Source: JABRWC01 sp039961675 (GTDB lineage: Bacteria; Planctomycetota; Phycisphaerae; UBA1845; Fen-1342). From it: a stretch of 64,000 nt of DNA. How positions within the stretch are numbered: the stretch's first letter is position 1; each line of letters starts with the position of its first letter. The notes beneath the pieces are model-generated. The model did not search any database and was not told where the DNA came from. It worked only from the letters and a program-made list of their open reading frames with translations. Made by a program: the position numbers and the translations under genes. Positions 35,297 through 44,752 of this stretch are shown piece after piece. The stretch is from positions 1 through 64,000 of the forward strand of contig JABRWC010000025.1 in NCBI GenBank assembly GCA_039961675.1, read 5' to 3'.

Positions 35297-36592
35297 TTAA
35301 CGCCGACGGATCATCAGCGCCAGCCCGCCCAGCAGCAACAGCGCCGACGCCGGCTCCGGGACCTCGATCATGAACGCGCCCTCGATGCCGTTCACGAGGA
35401 TGGCCTCGAAGATGACGTAGCGGCCGTTGTCGCTCATGTGGTAGCCGTCCTCGACGCCGCGCAGCGTATCGACCAGCACGCCGCCGATCGTCGTGACGCC
35501 TTCCTGCACGATGAGAACGTCGTTCCAGAACAGCCCCTCGTCCACGTTGGTGTCGGCGTCGTTCCAGTCGCCGTACCACAGCACGTTGCCGCTGTCGTCG
35601 ATCTCGATCGGCCCGCTGCCGAAGCTGGTGAACGTGAACGCGCCGATCGACGGCAGGCTGTCGCCCTCCTGCACGAACTTGGCGCCGTTCTTGACGATGA
35701 GGAGGTTGCTGTTCGTGTCGCCGTCCAGCGTTCCGCTGAACACGTACTCGCCGCTGTTGTTGATGTCGAGCTCGGGCGACGACAGCCCGGACCAGTTGCG
35801 TCCCGCGACGGGCGAGGGGCTGCCTTCCTGCGCCAGGATCGCGCTGTTCAGGTAGATCAGGCCATCGGTGGCGGTCGAGCCGGTGACATCGGCGAAGAAC
35901 ATCACGTCGTCATTGTCGTTGTAGGCGAACGTGTGCGGCCCCGTACCGAAGTCCTCGACCGCCCCGGCCTGCCCGGGCAGCACGTCGCCCTCCTTGGCCA
36001 GCAGCGTCTGCACGCCGCTGACCGGGTTGATCTTCACGATCGCCCGGTCCACGGTCGAAGCGATCGCCGGATCGTCAACGCTGGCCATCATCAGCATGTC
36101 GTCGTTGTTGTTGATCTTGACTTCGAACCAGCCGATGTACGGCGTTCCGGGCGAGAAGCCCGGGGCGGTGGCGAGGTTGCTCTCCTGGATCAGCAGCGTG
36201 GTGTTGAAGTACACGCCCGAGTCGGTGGACGTGCTGCCCGTGCCGTCCAGGAAAAAGTTCCAGCCGCTGTTGCCGCCGTTGTTGATGTTGATGCTGTCGA
36301 AGCTGCCGATCGACGCGCCGGCCGGGGCGATCGGGTCGCCCTCCCGCAGGTGGAGCGCGCCGGTTCGCATCAGCACCGAGTCGGTGTTCGTGTCGGCGTT
36401 GTTCGTGTCGGCCTCAACCATCCATTGGCCGCTGTTGTTCACCGCGATGTTGTCGATGGTCGTGACGTTCCCCACGCCGGGCACCAGGTCGCCCTCCAAG
36501 AGCAACGGCGTGATCGGGAATGTGCCCGCGCCGGCGGCGGCCGAAAACAGGGCCGCGGCGCCGAGGGCAGGAATGCCTAGCGACTTGCCCAT
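35297..36592 (-). CDS. PEP-CTERM protein with repeated NNSG/DGD motifs
   Basis: A 431-residue exported protein: signal peptide (about 1-23), then six or seven repeats of about 60 residues containing INNSG, DxD and WxG patterns (for example INNSGEYVFSGTLDGDTNSN and INNNDDMLMMASVDD), suggesting a beta-propeller, and a PEP-CTERM tail (VPEPASALLLLGG...RRR). The start at 36592 has GGAGGAGGATGAA immediately upstream. The repeated acidic loops may bind calcium. Function unknown; surface-anchored by its tail. It ends at a strong terminator. Confidence 0.88.
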   Translation of the reverse strand: MGKSLGIPALGAAALFSAAAGAGTFPITPLLLEGDLVPGVGNVTTIDNIAVNNSGQWMVEADTNNADTNTDSVLMRTGALHLREGDPIAPAGASIGSFDSININNGGNSGWNFFLDGTGSTSTDSGVYFNTTLLIQESNLATAPGFSPGTPYIGWFEVKINNNDDMLMMASVDDPAIASTVDRAIVKINPVSGVQTLLAKEGDVLPGQAGAVEDFGTGPHTFAYNDNDDVMFFADVTGSTATDGLIYLNSAILAQEGSPSPVAGRNWSGLSSPELDINNSGEYVFSGTLDGDTNSNLLIVKNGAKFVQEGDSLPSIGAFTFTSFGSGPIEIDDSGNVLWYGDWNDADTNVDEGLFWNDVLIVQEGVTTIGGVLVDTLRGVEDGYHMSDNGRYVIFEAILVNGIEGAFMIEVPEPASALLLLGGLALMIRRR

Positions 36593-36772
36593 TTCATCCT
36601 CCTCCGTTTCCCGCGACACGCACCCGACGCGTGTAAAGTCGGCGCTCGCCGACTTTCAGGAAACCACCGCGCCGCCGGTCCGTGCGCGATCAACCTGACG
36701 AGATTCGCACGCGTTGCCGCGCGTCCGCCGGGTCCCCCGGGGCGGCTGCCCGGTCGCGTTCTATTCCTCCGT

Positions 36773-38071
36773 TCAGCAGCTTGTTCCGTACACCTCCAGC
36801 AGCGCCGACAGGTCCGCCAGGTCCACGTCGCCGTCGCCGTCGAGGTCCCCCTGTTCAGGCGTGCCGGCGCCGCCGAAGTGCGTCAGCAGCTCCGACAGGT
36901 CGGCCAGGTCGATGTCGCCGTCGCCGTCAAGATCGGCCGGGCAGGGCGCGGCCGGCGACCACACCGCGATCTCCTGCGGCACGGAACTGCCGGTGTCCAC
37001 GATCGGCCCGTTCGACGTGAACGAGCCATTCGCGTGGATCGTGAACGCGTACAGCCCCTTGATTCCGTCCGTCGCGGTCGTGTTGTCCGTCACGAGCAGC
37101 AGCTCGTCGAGCACGACCGCGTCGCCGAGCGAACCCTGCAAGCCCACGTCGAACGAGTTGCCGGTGTACGTCAGCACGCCCGTCTCGCCGTCCAGCGCGA
37201 ACGAGCGCACCGTCGCGTCGGTGCCGTGCGCGACGAACACGTACGCGTCGTCCGCGGTGATCGACGTGTCCTTCGGCGACGTGCCGGGCGAGTTGTACGG
37301 CGACGTGCCGAGCATCGTCAGCGAGCCGTCCGCGTTGACCGAAGCGCCGATCACCTCGTGCCCGGTGCCACTGATGCCGCCGGTGGCGTAGAGCTTCGTG
37401 CCGTCGTGCGTGACGGACATTCCCAGCGGGTAGTACGAGCCGGTGGACTGGGCCTCGATCTGCGTCAGCGCGCCGCTGGCCGCGACGCTGAAGCAGTGGA
37501 TCGTGTTCGGACCGGTGGACTGCACGTAGATGTACTGCCGGCTCGGGTGGACCGCGATGTTGGTGCTGAAGCCCGCGAGGTTCTCGCGGTCGATCTCGGT
37601 GAGCGCCAGTTCCTCGGCGTTGAAGCGGTAGATCACGATCTGGTTCGTCAGCGAGACGTTCGTTTTGGTCACGGCGAGCAGCTCGTCCGTGATCCACTCG
37701 GCATCCAGCGGAGAATCGTCCACCAGGAACGTGCGCAGCACCGTCAGCGAGCCGTCCGCGGCGACGCCGACGATGTCGAGATCTTCGAAGTCGTCGTTGC
37801 CGGTGGCGTGACTGACCGCCAGGTGCTGCCCGCTGGGCGAGAGCGAGATGGCGTACGCGTTGGTCGAGGGGGTCGCGACGTTGTCGACCAGCACGGGCTG
37901 GCCGCCGGCGTTGAACCGGAACGAGGATACGCTTCCGGCCAGGTTGTAATTGTGGGCGACGAACGCCGCGCGCTCGCTCATTTGCGCCGATGCGGAGAAA
38001 ACGAGCCCTCCCGCAACCAGAATCACGGCGCCGCCGCGTGCGAACGGTGTCTGAATGGATTGTGTTCTCAT
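36773..38071 (-). CDS. Secreted beta-propeller (YVTN/lactonase type) with dockerin-type C-terminus
   Basis: A 432-residue protein: signal peptide (about 1-30, ending SASAQ), a seven-bladed propeller of the lactonase/YVTN type (IAVHPSRQYIYVQST, MSVTHDGTKLYATGG, ITADDAYVFVAHG), then a dockerin (about 375-432) with DLDGDGDIDLADLSELL and DLDGDGDVDLADLSALL. The dockerin is nearly identical to that of the subtilase 1.6 kb away. The start at 38071 has GGGAGGAAGC upstream. A lactonase activity is not supported beyond the fold; a binding or scaffolding role is as likely. Confidence 0.88.
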   Translation of the reverse strand: MRTQSIQTPFARGGAVILVAGGLVFSASAQMSERAAFVAHNYNLAGSVSSFRFNAGGQPVLVDNVATPSTNAYAISLSPSGQHLAVSHATGNDDFEDLDIVGVAADGSLTVLRTFLVDDSPLDAEWITDELLAVTKTNVSLTNQIVIYRFNAEELALTEIDRENLAGFSTNIAVHPSRQYIYVQSTGPNTIHCFSVAASGALTQIEAQSTGSYYPLGMSVTHDGTKLYATGGISGTGHEVIGASVNADGSLTMLGTSPYNSPGTSPKDTSITADDAYVFVAHGTDATVRSFALDGETGVLTYTGNSFDVGLQGSLGDAVVLDELLLVTDNTTATDGIKGLYAFTIHANGSFTSNGPIVDTGSSVPQEIAVWSPAAPCPADLDGDGDIDLADLSELLTHFGGAGTPEQGDLDGDGDVDLADLSALLEVYGTSC

Positions 38072-38130
38072 GCTTCCTCCCGGTTCCACTTGTGCATACG
38101 CCCGGTGTGCGGAAGCCGGCCGTGACTGCG

Positions 38131-38180
38131 GGGACGGGTCTCCGAACCCGTCACAAGACCGGCCGGGGGCCGGTCCCCGG
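38131..38180. repeat. REP-like double hairpin related to the 3.7-kb arrays
   Basis: GACGGGT-N6-ACCCGTC (38133-38152) is followed by GACCGGCCGGGGGCCGGTC (38157-38175) and CCC. The second hairpin resembles the GACCGGTCGGAGACCGGTC unit of the arrays at 3722 and 5892. Confidence 0.6.
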
Positions 38181-38584
38181 TTCCGACTGACAGCGGGCTG
38201 CTGGAGTATTTCGCCGGCCGCCGCAGCCTCGCCGCAACCGACCGGACCGGTCGGCGCGGCGCCGGGCGGCGACCGCAGCGCAACGAACATGGTAACCAAA
38301 CCGAGCTTTGGCTCCAACGAAAAACCCACCGCGGCCCCGAACTCTGCGACCGTCGCACGCCGGCGTCGCGCGTCGAATTCGGATGTTCGTGCTCGCATGT
38401 CGGGACACGTGCGAGGTTGAGTGCGGCCGGCGCGCGGCTCGCGCCGCGCCAGGCGCGGCGGAAAGATTTTCAGCGTTTCAGCGCGTCGAAGAGTGGATTT
38501 CGACAGCGCGTCTCGCTACATTGTGAAATCGAGAAACCGATAATTCGCTGTGTTTCGACATGCGGCGCGCGAGCGCCGCGAGCA

Positions 38585-38632
38585 AGATGGAAGGATCTAA
38601 CGCGCCACGGCTAGACCTTCCATCTGTTTTTT
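38585..38632 (+). terminator. Orphan intrinsic terminator
   Basis: AGATGGAAGGATCTA (38585-38599) pairs with TAGACCTTCCATCT (38612-38625), one bulge, followed by GTTTTTT. It reads on the + strand, but both flanking genes are on the - strand. It may end a small RNA starting a few hundred bases upstream. Confidence 0.75.
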
Positions 38633-38784
38633 GCGCGCCTGCCGCAGGCGGCTCGCCGGGGACCGAGCGACTTACGCTCAGCATTACGCAAGAGATGCTT
38701 CGGCCGCGGAATGCGGACTCAGCATGCCGCCAGTGGGGCGGAGCGCCGCGCGACGTCGCCACACCGCGGCGGGATTCGGCCCGT

Positions 38785-39624
38785 TCAGTCCGAACACGCC
38801 AGCGCGGACTCAACGATTGACAGCAACGCGGCATGCGGCGCTGGGGCGCCCGCCACGAGCGGCAGGTCTTCGCCGCCGTACGAAGCCAGGTCGATCGGAA
38901 ACATCGCCTGCCCGTCGGTTCGCGTCACCAGCCCGCCGGCGCGCTGAACCAGCAGCCAGCCCGCCGCCACATCCCAGAGCTTGGGGTTGTCCTGAAGCGC
39001 GGCATCGATGCGGCCGGTAGCGATCCACGCCAGGTGCATCGCGGCGGAGCCGTACGTCCGCACCACGAAGCGCTCGATCATCCGGTGCACGGTGGGCAGG
39101 AACCGGCGGTGCGGCAGGCTCGGAATCGCGGCCAGCACGCGCGCCGCTTGGCGGTAACCGTCCGCATCCGCGGCGGCGAGGTCCGGCTGGGATTGGCCGT
39201 TGACGAGCAGCGGTCCGTCCGCGTCGGCGGAATACAGTGCATCGTGCAACGGGTCGTAGATCGCGCCCGCGATCGGCGTGCCGCGGCGCAGCGCCGCGAC
39301 CGAGCACACGAAGACCGGAATGCCGCGGACGTAATTGCGCGTCCCGTCCACGGGGTCGATCGCCCAGCAGATCTCTGCGTCTCCCGGCCGGGGACCGTCG
39401 CTGTCCGCGGTCCGCTCCTCGGCGATGAACGCGTCCTGCGGTCGCTCGGCCCGGATCAGCGAGATCACGGCCCGCTCGGCGGCGATGTCAATCGCGGTGA
39501 CCTCGCTGCGGTCGGCCTTGAAGCGCAGGTCGGGCCGCGTGCCGAACGCGGCGCGGCCGATCTCCCCGCCGCGGCGCGCGGCCTGCTCGGCCAGAATGCG
39601 CAGCGTGCCCGCGTCGGCCGGCAT
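38785..39624 (-). CDS. Inositol monophosphatase-family protein
   Basis: A 279-residue metal-dependent phosphatase. Signatures: FIAEE (Glu69/70), WAIDPVDGTRNYVRG (Asp90, Asp93) and the C-terminal WDVAAGWLLVQRAGG. The family includes inositol-1-phosphatase, histidinol-phosphatase and PAP (3'-phosphoadenosine-5'-phosphate) phosphatase; the substrate cannot be fixed from the sequence. The ATG overlaps the yidC stop by one base (TGATG), so it is co-translated with yidC. Confidence 0.9.
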   Translation of the reverse strand: MPADAGTLRILAEQAARRGGEIGRAAFGTRPDLRFKADRSEVTAIDIAAERAVISLIRAERPQDAFIAEERTADSDGPRPGDAEICWAIDPVDGTRNYVRGIPVFVCSVAALRRGTPIAGAIYDPLHDALYSADADGPLLVNGQSQPDLAAADADGYRQAARVLAAIPSLPHRRFLPTVHRMIERFVVRTYGSAAMHLAWIATGRIDAALQDNPKLWDVAAGWLLVQRAGGLVTRTDGQAMFPIDLASYGGEDLPLVAGAPAPHAALLSIVESALACSD

Positions 39625-41792
39625 CAGCGCTTTCCCTTGTCGTTGTCGCGCTCGGTTTCCTGGCCCTTGCCGCGGGCCCGGCCGGTGCGCTTGTCGTGTT
39701 CGCTGAGCTCGTCGGCCTTTTTCTGGAGCTCCTCGGCCTGCCGCGCCATGCTCTGGAGCATGCGCGTCACGAAGCTGGTCTTTTGGGCGGCAGGCTTCGG
39801 GCCTTCACGTTCGCGGCGCTCCCTCTCCTGACGAATCTGCTTGCGGACGATGAGCGATTCGATGATGCCGAAGACGTTGGTGGCCATCCAGTACAGGTTC
39901 AGGCCGCTGGGCATGTAGTAGAACATGAGCGGGAACATGATGATCATCATGTTGGCGATCATCTGCTGCTGGCGGAGCTGGTCCTCCGGCGAAAGGCCGC
40001 CGGACGGGGCGGGGTTCGGCTTGCGGGCCGCGTCAAGCTTGGCCTGCATGTGCGGCTTGGGCATGTAGCGCTGCTGGAGCCACATGCTCACGCCCATGAG
40101 AACCGGCAGCAGGTTGAGCGAGGAGATGTTCGCGAACATGAAGGGAACGAGCCAGCCGAGAACGGGGATCGTCAGCCCCGGCGGATCGAACGCGACCAGC
40201 GCGTCCGGCGCCGAGAGGTCCTTGATCCACCAGCCGTCGAACGGCGCGTGCCGCAGGTGCACGTCGTTGCTCAGCGCGGTCCAGAGCGCGATCAGGATCG
40301 GCATCTGGATGAACAGCGGCACCATGCCCACCATGCTCGCGGCCGGGTTGACGCCTTCCTCCGCGTAGAGCTTCATCGACTCCTGGTTGAGGCGCGCCCG
40401 GTCGTTGGCGTACTTCTCCTTGAGGGCCTGGAGCTTGGGCTGGATGCGGGCCATCGCCTCGCTGGACTTGTACATCGCCTTCTGCTGGAACACGCTCAGC
40501 GGGTGCAGCAGCGTGCGCACAATAATCACCAGGATGATGATCGCGATCCCGTAGTTGCGGACGCCGGTGTAGATGAACTCCAGCAGCCCGCCCATCACGT
40601 CCGTCAGGAACGCGAACTGGCATGGGCAGCACGACTGCGAGTCCACGTCGCGCGCCGTGACGTATCCGATCTGCGCCCGATCGGCGAACGCCGGGTTCGC
40701 CGCGCGCAGTTCGTCCGGGTCTTTGGCCCCGGCGTAAACCTCGAACGCGTACTCCAGGCGTCCGCCGCCCGCGACTTTTTCGGGCTTCGTGCGGATGCGG
40801 CCGAGCACGCCGCCCGGGGCGTTGTCGGCGATGTCCGCGGCGCCACGACTGGCCGTGACGGAAAGCACGTACTTGACCGCGTCGCCGGAGCTCGGCAGCG
40901 GCCGCACGAAGACGCCGAAATACTTGTTGACCAACGCCGTCCAGACGAAGCGTTTTTCGTCGTCGGACGAGCCGACTTTGGTCTCGTCAAGGTTCTTGAG
41001 GTTCGTGCGCTGCGTGTTGCCGGTGATGTGCAGCGCGCCATCGGCGTCGCGTCCCGCGACCAGCAGCCGCCGCATCTCGGAGCGCGCCTGCTCGCGCGCC
41101 ACGCCGAACGGTCCCAGCTCCTCCACGCTCACTTCGAGCGTGCGGTTGGTGAGGTTCTCCACGTCCAGGGCCGTGCGCATCAGCGGACCGCCGGAAAGAA
41201 GCTGATACGACTTCGCGAGCCGCAGCAACGCCGCGCCGTCGGAGTCTCGCAGCGTCGTGACGAACGTCGCGCTGGCGGCGTCGCTGGCGCTCAGCTCCCA
41301 ATCGAAGTCGTCCAGGCGGCGCGCCTCCGCGCCGAACAGCTCGGGGACCCAGATGCGCGCCGTCGCAAGCGAGTTGATCTCGCCCGATGCGGTCGGCACC
41401 GGTCGGACCAGCGTGTACGGCTCCTTGTGCGAGGGCGTCTCGGCGTGAACGTACCGACCCTTGCGGGTGCGCGTCAGGTGAACGCTGGCGACCGCGGCGC
41501 CGCGCGGCGTCAGCGTGACGCGCAGCGCGTCGCCCGGCTGCCCGCCGAGCACGACCGGCTCGGCCAGGGCGCCAGCGGAAAAAGAAAGCGATTCGCGCGT
41601 CGCAGCCGCCGTCGCCATGGTGACGGTCCCCGTGCTCGCCGGCCCCGGTTCCCTCGCAGCCGCGGGCGTCGGACCGGCTGGCCGGGTCGCCAGGGGCGGC
41701 GGGGGGGGCATGAGCCAGTTGTAGATCGTCATGTACGCGAAATACACGGCGATCGCAGCCAGCAGGGCGACCAGGAGCTGTCGTCGTTCCAT
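39624..41792 (-). CDS. yidC: Membrane protein insertase YidC
   Basis: A 722-residue inner-membrane insertase. It has an N-terminal helix (MERRQLLVALLAAIAVYFAYM), a large periplasmic beta domain (about 60-370), then the conserved insertase domain (about 410-680) with five membrane helices, including RTLLHPLSVFQQKAMYKS and QMPILIALWTALSND. The C-terminal 70 residues are charged. It inserts membrane proteins alone or with SecYEG. The periplasmic domain is of the Gram-negative kind, consistent with a diderm. Divergent from fabI; followed by the IMPase-like gene. Confidence 0.96.
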   Translation of the reverse strand: MERRQLLVALLAAIAVYFAYMTIYNWLMPPPPPLATRPAGPTPAAAREPGPASTGTVTMATAAATRESLSFSAGALAEPVVLGGQPGDALRVTLTPRGAAVASVHLTRTRKGRYVHAETPSHKEPYTLVRPVPTASGEINSLATARIWVPELFGAEARRLDDFDWELSASDAASATFVTTLRDSDGAALLRLAKSYQLLSGGPLMRTALDVENLTNRTLEVSVEELGPFGVAREQARSEMRRLLVAGRDADGALHITGNTQRTNLKNLDETKVGSSDDEKRFVWTALVNKYFGVFVRPLPSSGDAVKYVLSVTASRGAADIADNAPGGVLGRIRTKPEKVAGGGRLEYAFEVYAGAKDPDELRAANPAFADRAQIGYVTARDVDSQSCCPCQFAFLTDVMGGLLEFIYTGVRNYGIAIIILVIIVRTLLHPLSVFQQKAMYKSSEAMARIQPKLQALKEKYANDRARLNQESMKLYAEEGVNPAASMVGMVPLFIQMPILIALWTALSNDVHLRHAPFDGWWIKDLSAPDALVAFDPPGLTIPVLGWLVPFMFANISSLNLLPVLMGVSMWLQQRYMPKPHMQAKLDAARKPNPAPSGGLSPEDQLRQQQMIANMMIIMFPLMFYYMPSGLNLYWMATNVFGIIESLIVRKQIRQERERREREGPKPAAQKTSFVTRMLQSMARQAEELQKKADELSEHDKRTGRARGKGQETERDNDKGKR

Positions 41793-42012
41793 GCGACCTC
41801 ACGTCGGCCGGCGCGCCATTGCGCACGGGCCGCAGGGGATGCTGCATTCGCGCCGCGGGCGACGCAGGGCGTACGGCGCGCCGCCCGGCGCGCGAGTCGC
41901 CCGCGAAACGAGGCATTGTAGGCTGCGGGATGCGTTCCGCAACGACGCGCCGCATTGCCGCCCGGCGGCAACATGCACTACACTCCGGCGGGTGGTGACA
42001 CGGGAGGCGGTC

Positions 42013-42786
42013 ATGGGTCTGATGGACGGCAAGAAGGGCTTCATCGTCGGCGTCGCGAACGACCACTCGCTGGCGTGGCACATCGCCGAGCAGCTTCACA
42101 AGGAAGGCGCCGCGCTGGCGTTCAACTACCTGCCGAACCCCAAGATGGAGCGCCGCGTGCGACAGCTCGCCGAGCCGATCGGCGCCAAGGCCATCGTGCC
42201 CATGGACGTGCAGGACGACGACGGAATTCAGGCCGCGTTCCACCAGGTCCGCGAGACCCTGGGGACGCTCGACTTTCTGGTGCACTCGGTGGCGTTCGCC
42301 AGCCGCGACGCGCTGAGCAACCCGTTCTACCTCACCAGCCGCGCCGACTTCCTCCAAGCGATGGACATCAGCGCGTATTCGCTTGTCGCGCTCTGCCGGC
42401 ACGGACTGCCGCACCTGACCGAAGGCGCGGCGGTGCTCACGCTCACCTACATGGGGTCGGTCCAGGTCATCCCGTCGTACAACGTCATGGGTGTGTGCAA
42501 GGCCGCGCTTGAGGCGAACGTCCGCTACCTCGCCGCCGATCTCGGCCGCGAAAAGAAAATTCGCGTCAACGCGCTCTCGGCCGGGCCGGTGCGCACGCTC
42601 TCCAGCGCCGGCGTCAGCGGCTTTTCGCGCATGCTGGACCATTACCCCGAGAAGGCGCCGCTCGCCCGCAACATCGGGCCCGAGGAGGTCGGAAGGAGCG
42701 GCCTGTACCTGCTGAGCGAGCTCTCCAGCGGCGTGACGGGCGAAGTCCATTATGTCGATTGTGGCTACAACATCATCGGTTGGTAG
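42013..42786 (+). CDS. fabI: Enoyl-[acyl-carrier-protein] reductase (NADH), FabI
   Basis: A 257-residue short-chain dehydrogenase-type enzyme for the last step of fatty-acid elongation. It has the FabI nucleotide-binding start GFIVGVANDHSLAW, and Tyr146, Tyr156 and Lys163 (PSYNVMGVCKAALE, Y-x6-K), the same numbering as in E. coli. The ATG at 42013 has GGGAGG upstream. Monocistronic, divergent from yidC. The sequence gives no hint on triclosan sensitivity. Confidence 0.96.
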   Translation: MGLMDGKKGFIVGVANDHSLAWHIAEQLHKEGAALAFNYLPNPKMERRVRQLAEPIGAKAIVPMDVQDDDGIQAAFHQVRETLGTLDFLVHSVAFASRDALSNPFYLTSRADFLQAMDISAYSLVALCRHGLPHLTEGAAVLTLTYMGSVQVIPSYNVMGVCKAALEANVRYLAADLGREKKIRVNALSAGPVRTLSSAGVSGFSRMLDHYPEKAPLARNIGPEEVGRSGLYLLSELSSGVTGEVHYVDCGYNIIGW

Positions 42787-43003
42787 GCGCTCCCCGCGGC
42801 CCGGTTGACGCGCGCAAGCGCTCTCGCCGCGTAGCCGCGAATCGTTCTCGATGCCGCCGGACCGGCCACCGCAACCGTTCAGCGTGCCGCGATCAGAACC
42901 GCGAGGCACAAACCCGGGGACATCCGGCGGGGCCGTAGAATTGAGACAGCCGCGGCGCGGCGTCGACTCCAGCCGAGCGGAAGGGAAGGTTCTCACGCCC
43001 AAT

Positions 43004-44026
43004 ATGAACACGCGATTCACAACCCTGGCGCTCACCGCTCTGCTGCTCTCGATGCCCGGCTGCATCGTTCTGGTTTCGACGCCGACCGACGACAACGGCA
43101 ACCCCCCGGCGAACGACAATGACCCCGGCGGCGGCGGCACGCCAGGCGGTGGTCAGCCGATCGGCCTGCCCGCGGAGGACAAGATCGAGATCCTCCTGCA
43201 CGACCGCACGATCCGCCGGTACTTCGTGCATCAACCCGAAGGCTGGGACGGCGTTACGCCGCTGCCCGTCGTGCTGAACTTCCACGGCGGCAGTTCGACG
43301 CCGGAGACGCAGGCGGAAGCGAGTCAGATGGACGTTCTGGCCGACGAGAAGGACTTTCTTGTCGTGTATCCGGAAGGCACCGGTCCCGGCGTCGAGCGCG
43401 ACAACTACACGTGGAACGCGGGGGGCTGCTGCGGCTACGCGATGGAGAACAGCGTAGACGACGTCGGCTTCGTCGCGGCCCTGCTGGACGACCTGACCGA
43501 GCACTACACCATCGACCGCCGCCGCGTGTACGCCACGGGAATGAGCAACGGCGCGATGATGGCCCACCGCGTCGGCGTGGAGCTGGCGGACCGCATCGCC
43601 GCCATCGCGCCCGTCGCCGGCTCGCTCATGCTGGAAAACCCGCCGCAGCCCGCGCGGCCGGTCCCGGTGATGCACTTCCACGGACTGCTGGATCAGAACG
43701 CACCGTTCAACGGCGGGCAGAGTCAGAACCCGCTGAACCCGGTGGAGCAGAACTCGATTCCCGAGACCATCGCCTGGTGGGCGCAGGCCGACGGGGCCGA
43801 CCCGGACGCGACGACGACGACGTTCACGGATTACATCGAGGAGCGGCACGAGCCGCTTTCCGCCGAGGGCGCGCCGGTCGTGCTCATCACTCTCCCCGAG
43901 GGTGGCCACACCTGGCCCGGCGGCGTCGACGTGACCGCCGGCCTCAACACGGGCCCGCTGGTTGAGAGCGTGGACGCAAGCGGGATGATGTGGAATTTCT
44001 TCAGCGGCTTCGCGCTGCCCGAGTGA
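43004..44026 (+). CDS. Secreted esterase / PHB-depolymerase-like lipoprotein, paralogue A
   Basis: A 340-residue alpha/beta-hydrolase with a lipobox (SMPGC, Cys20) and a Gly/Pro/Asn-rich linker (26-56). Features of the polyhydroxybutyrate-depolymerase/feruloyl-esterase (LpqC-like) family: LNFHGGSS (oxyanion hole), GMSNGA with Ser181, and EGGHTWPGG carrying the catalytic His. The NAGGCCG segment (Cys142/143) is shared with the paralogue at 52383-53654. It should act on ester bonds of extracellular polymers; the substrate is unknown. AAGGGAAGG lies about 14 bases before the ATG. Confidence 0.88.
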   Translation: MNTRFTTLALTALLLSMPGCIVLVSTPTDDNGNPPANDNDPGGGGTPGGGQPIGLPAEDKIEILLHDRTIRRYFVHQPEGWDGVTPLPVVLNFHGGSSTPETQAEASQMDVLADEKDFLVVYPEGTGPGVERDNYTWNAGGCCGYAMENSVDDVGFVAALLDDLTEHYTIDRRRVYATGMSNGAMMAHRVGVELADRIAAIAPVAGSLMLENPPQPARPVPVMHFHGLLDQNAPFNGGQSQNPLNPVEQNSIPETIAWWAQADGADPDATTTTFTDYIEERHEPLSAEGAPVVLITLPEGGHTWPGGVDVTAGLNTGPLVESVDASGMMWNFFSGFALPE

Positions 44027-44239
44027 GCGTCGCCGCCTCGCTGGCGCAGGCTCGCGACCACGAGAGCCGCAACGTCCGTACTCCGTACCCGTCGATGCGA
44101 GCCGCCGCCGCGAGGGAGCGGGGTATTGAGAGCGGCGCTCACGAAAAGCGCGGCGTGCCCCCCTCACTCAAGCGCGAGACGGTCGCCTTTCCCCGCTCGC
44201 TTGCGCGCCTGATCCTGACCGGAACGGCGCCAGTTCCCC

Positions 44240-44752
44240 TCATTGCGGTGCCAGCGTCGCCTGGCAGTTCGTCTCCACTGCGAAGGCCGCCGCGGGAGGC
44301 TGGCTGGTGTCGAACCAGCGGAAGGTGTAGTTCAGCCCGCCGCTTGCGTCCGGCGTAAGCGTGATGGTCTTCGTTCCCTGGAACGCGAGGTTGTCGTCCT
44401 GGAGGAACGACTCAGTCTGGGACTGGATCAGAATCTGGTCGGCGGTCACGGTCAGGCTGGTGACCGTTTCGGTCGAGCTGTAGTCATACAGTACGATCGG
44501 GTTGATCGCGCCCAGGTAGTAGAAGTACCCGTTGATGAGGATTTCGCCGTTGGTCCGGATTTCGACGGCGAGGTTGATCGTATAGTCCACGGGCGTGCTG
44601 GTCGGGGCGCTATTCGTCTGCGTGCACGTCAGCGTGCCGGTGAATCTTCCCGTGCGGGCAAACACCGTGGACCCGCCGTCGGTTGTGCTGCCGGTCGGGC
44701 AGCCTCCCGAAACCGCCAGGCACGCACACGCCAGTAGAATGCACGTTCGCAT
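44240..44752 (-). CDS. Hypothetical lipoprotein
   Basis: A 170-residue protein with a short signal ending in the lipobox AVSGGC (Cys18), a Gly/Ser/Thr linker and a beta-rich domain (FTGTLTCTQTN, INLAVEIRTNGEILING, ITLTPDASGGLNYTF). One further Cys pair (TLTC and TNC) may form a disulfide. No family recognised. The start at 44752 gives a proper lipoprotein signal. Convergent with paralogue A of the esterases. Confidence 0.78.
   Translation of the reverse strand: MRTCILLACACLAVSGGCPTGSTTDGGSTVFARTGRFTGTLTCTQTNSAPTSTPVDYTINLAVEIRTNGEILINGYFYYLGAINPIVLYDYSSTETVTSLTVTADQILIQSQTESFLQDDNLAFQGTKTITLTPDASGGLNYTFRWFDTSQPPAAAFAVETNCQATLAPQ

Larger units (their letters stand above)
38072..38784. other. 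Gene-free region with hairpins and an orphan terminator
   Basis: 713 bp between two minus-strand genes. It contains a REP-like double hairpin (38131-38180), a GC-rich palindromic stretch near 38420-38460, an AT-richer segment (38510-38560), and a strong plus-strand intrinsic terminator (38585-38632) with no plus-strand gene before it. No protein gene was recognised. Confidence 0.6.

Noticed and set aside
36635..36656. Hairpin AAAGTCGG...CCGACTTT as terminator
   Set aside because: The stem is good, but there is no T-run on either strand, and it lies in the leader of the PEP-CTERM gene; its role is unclear.
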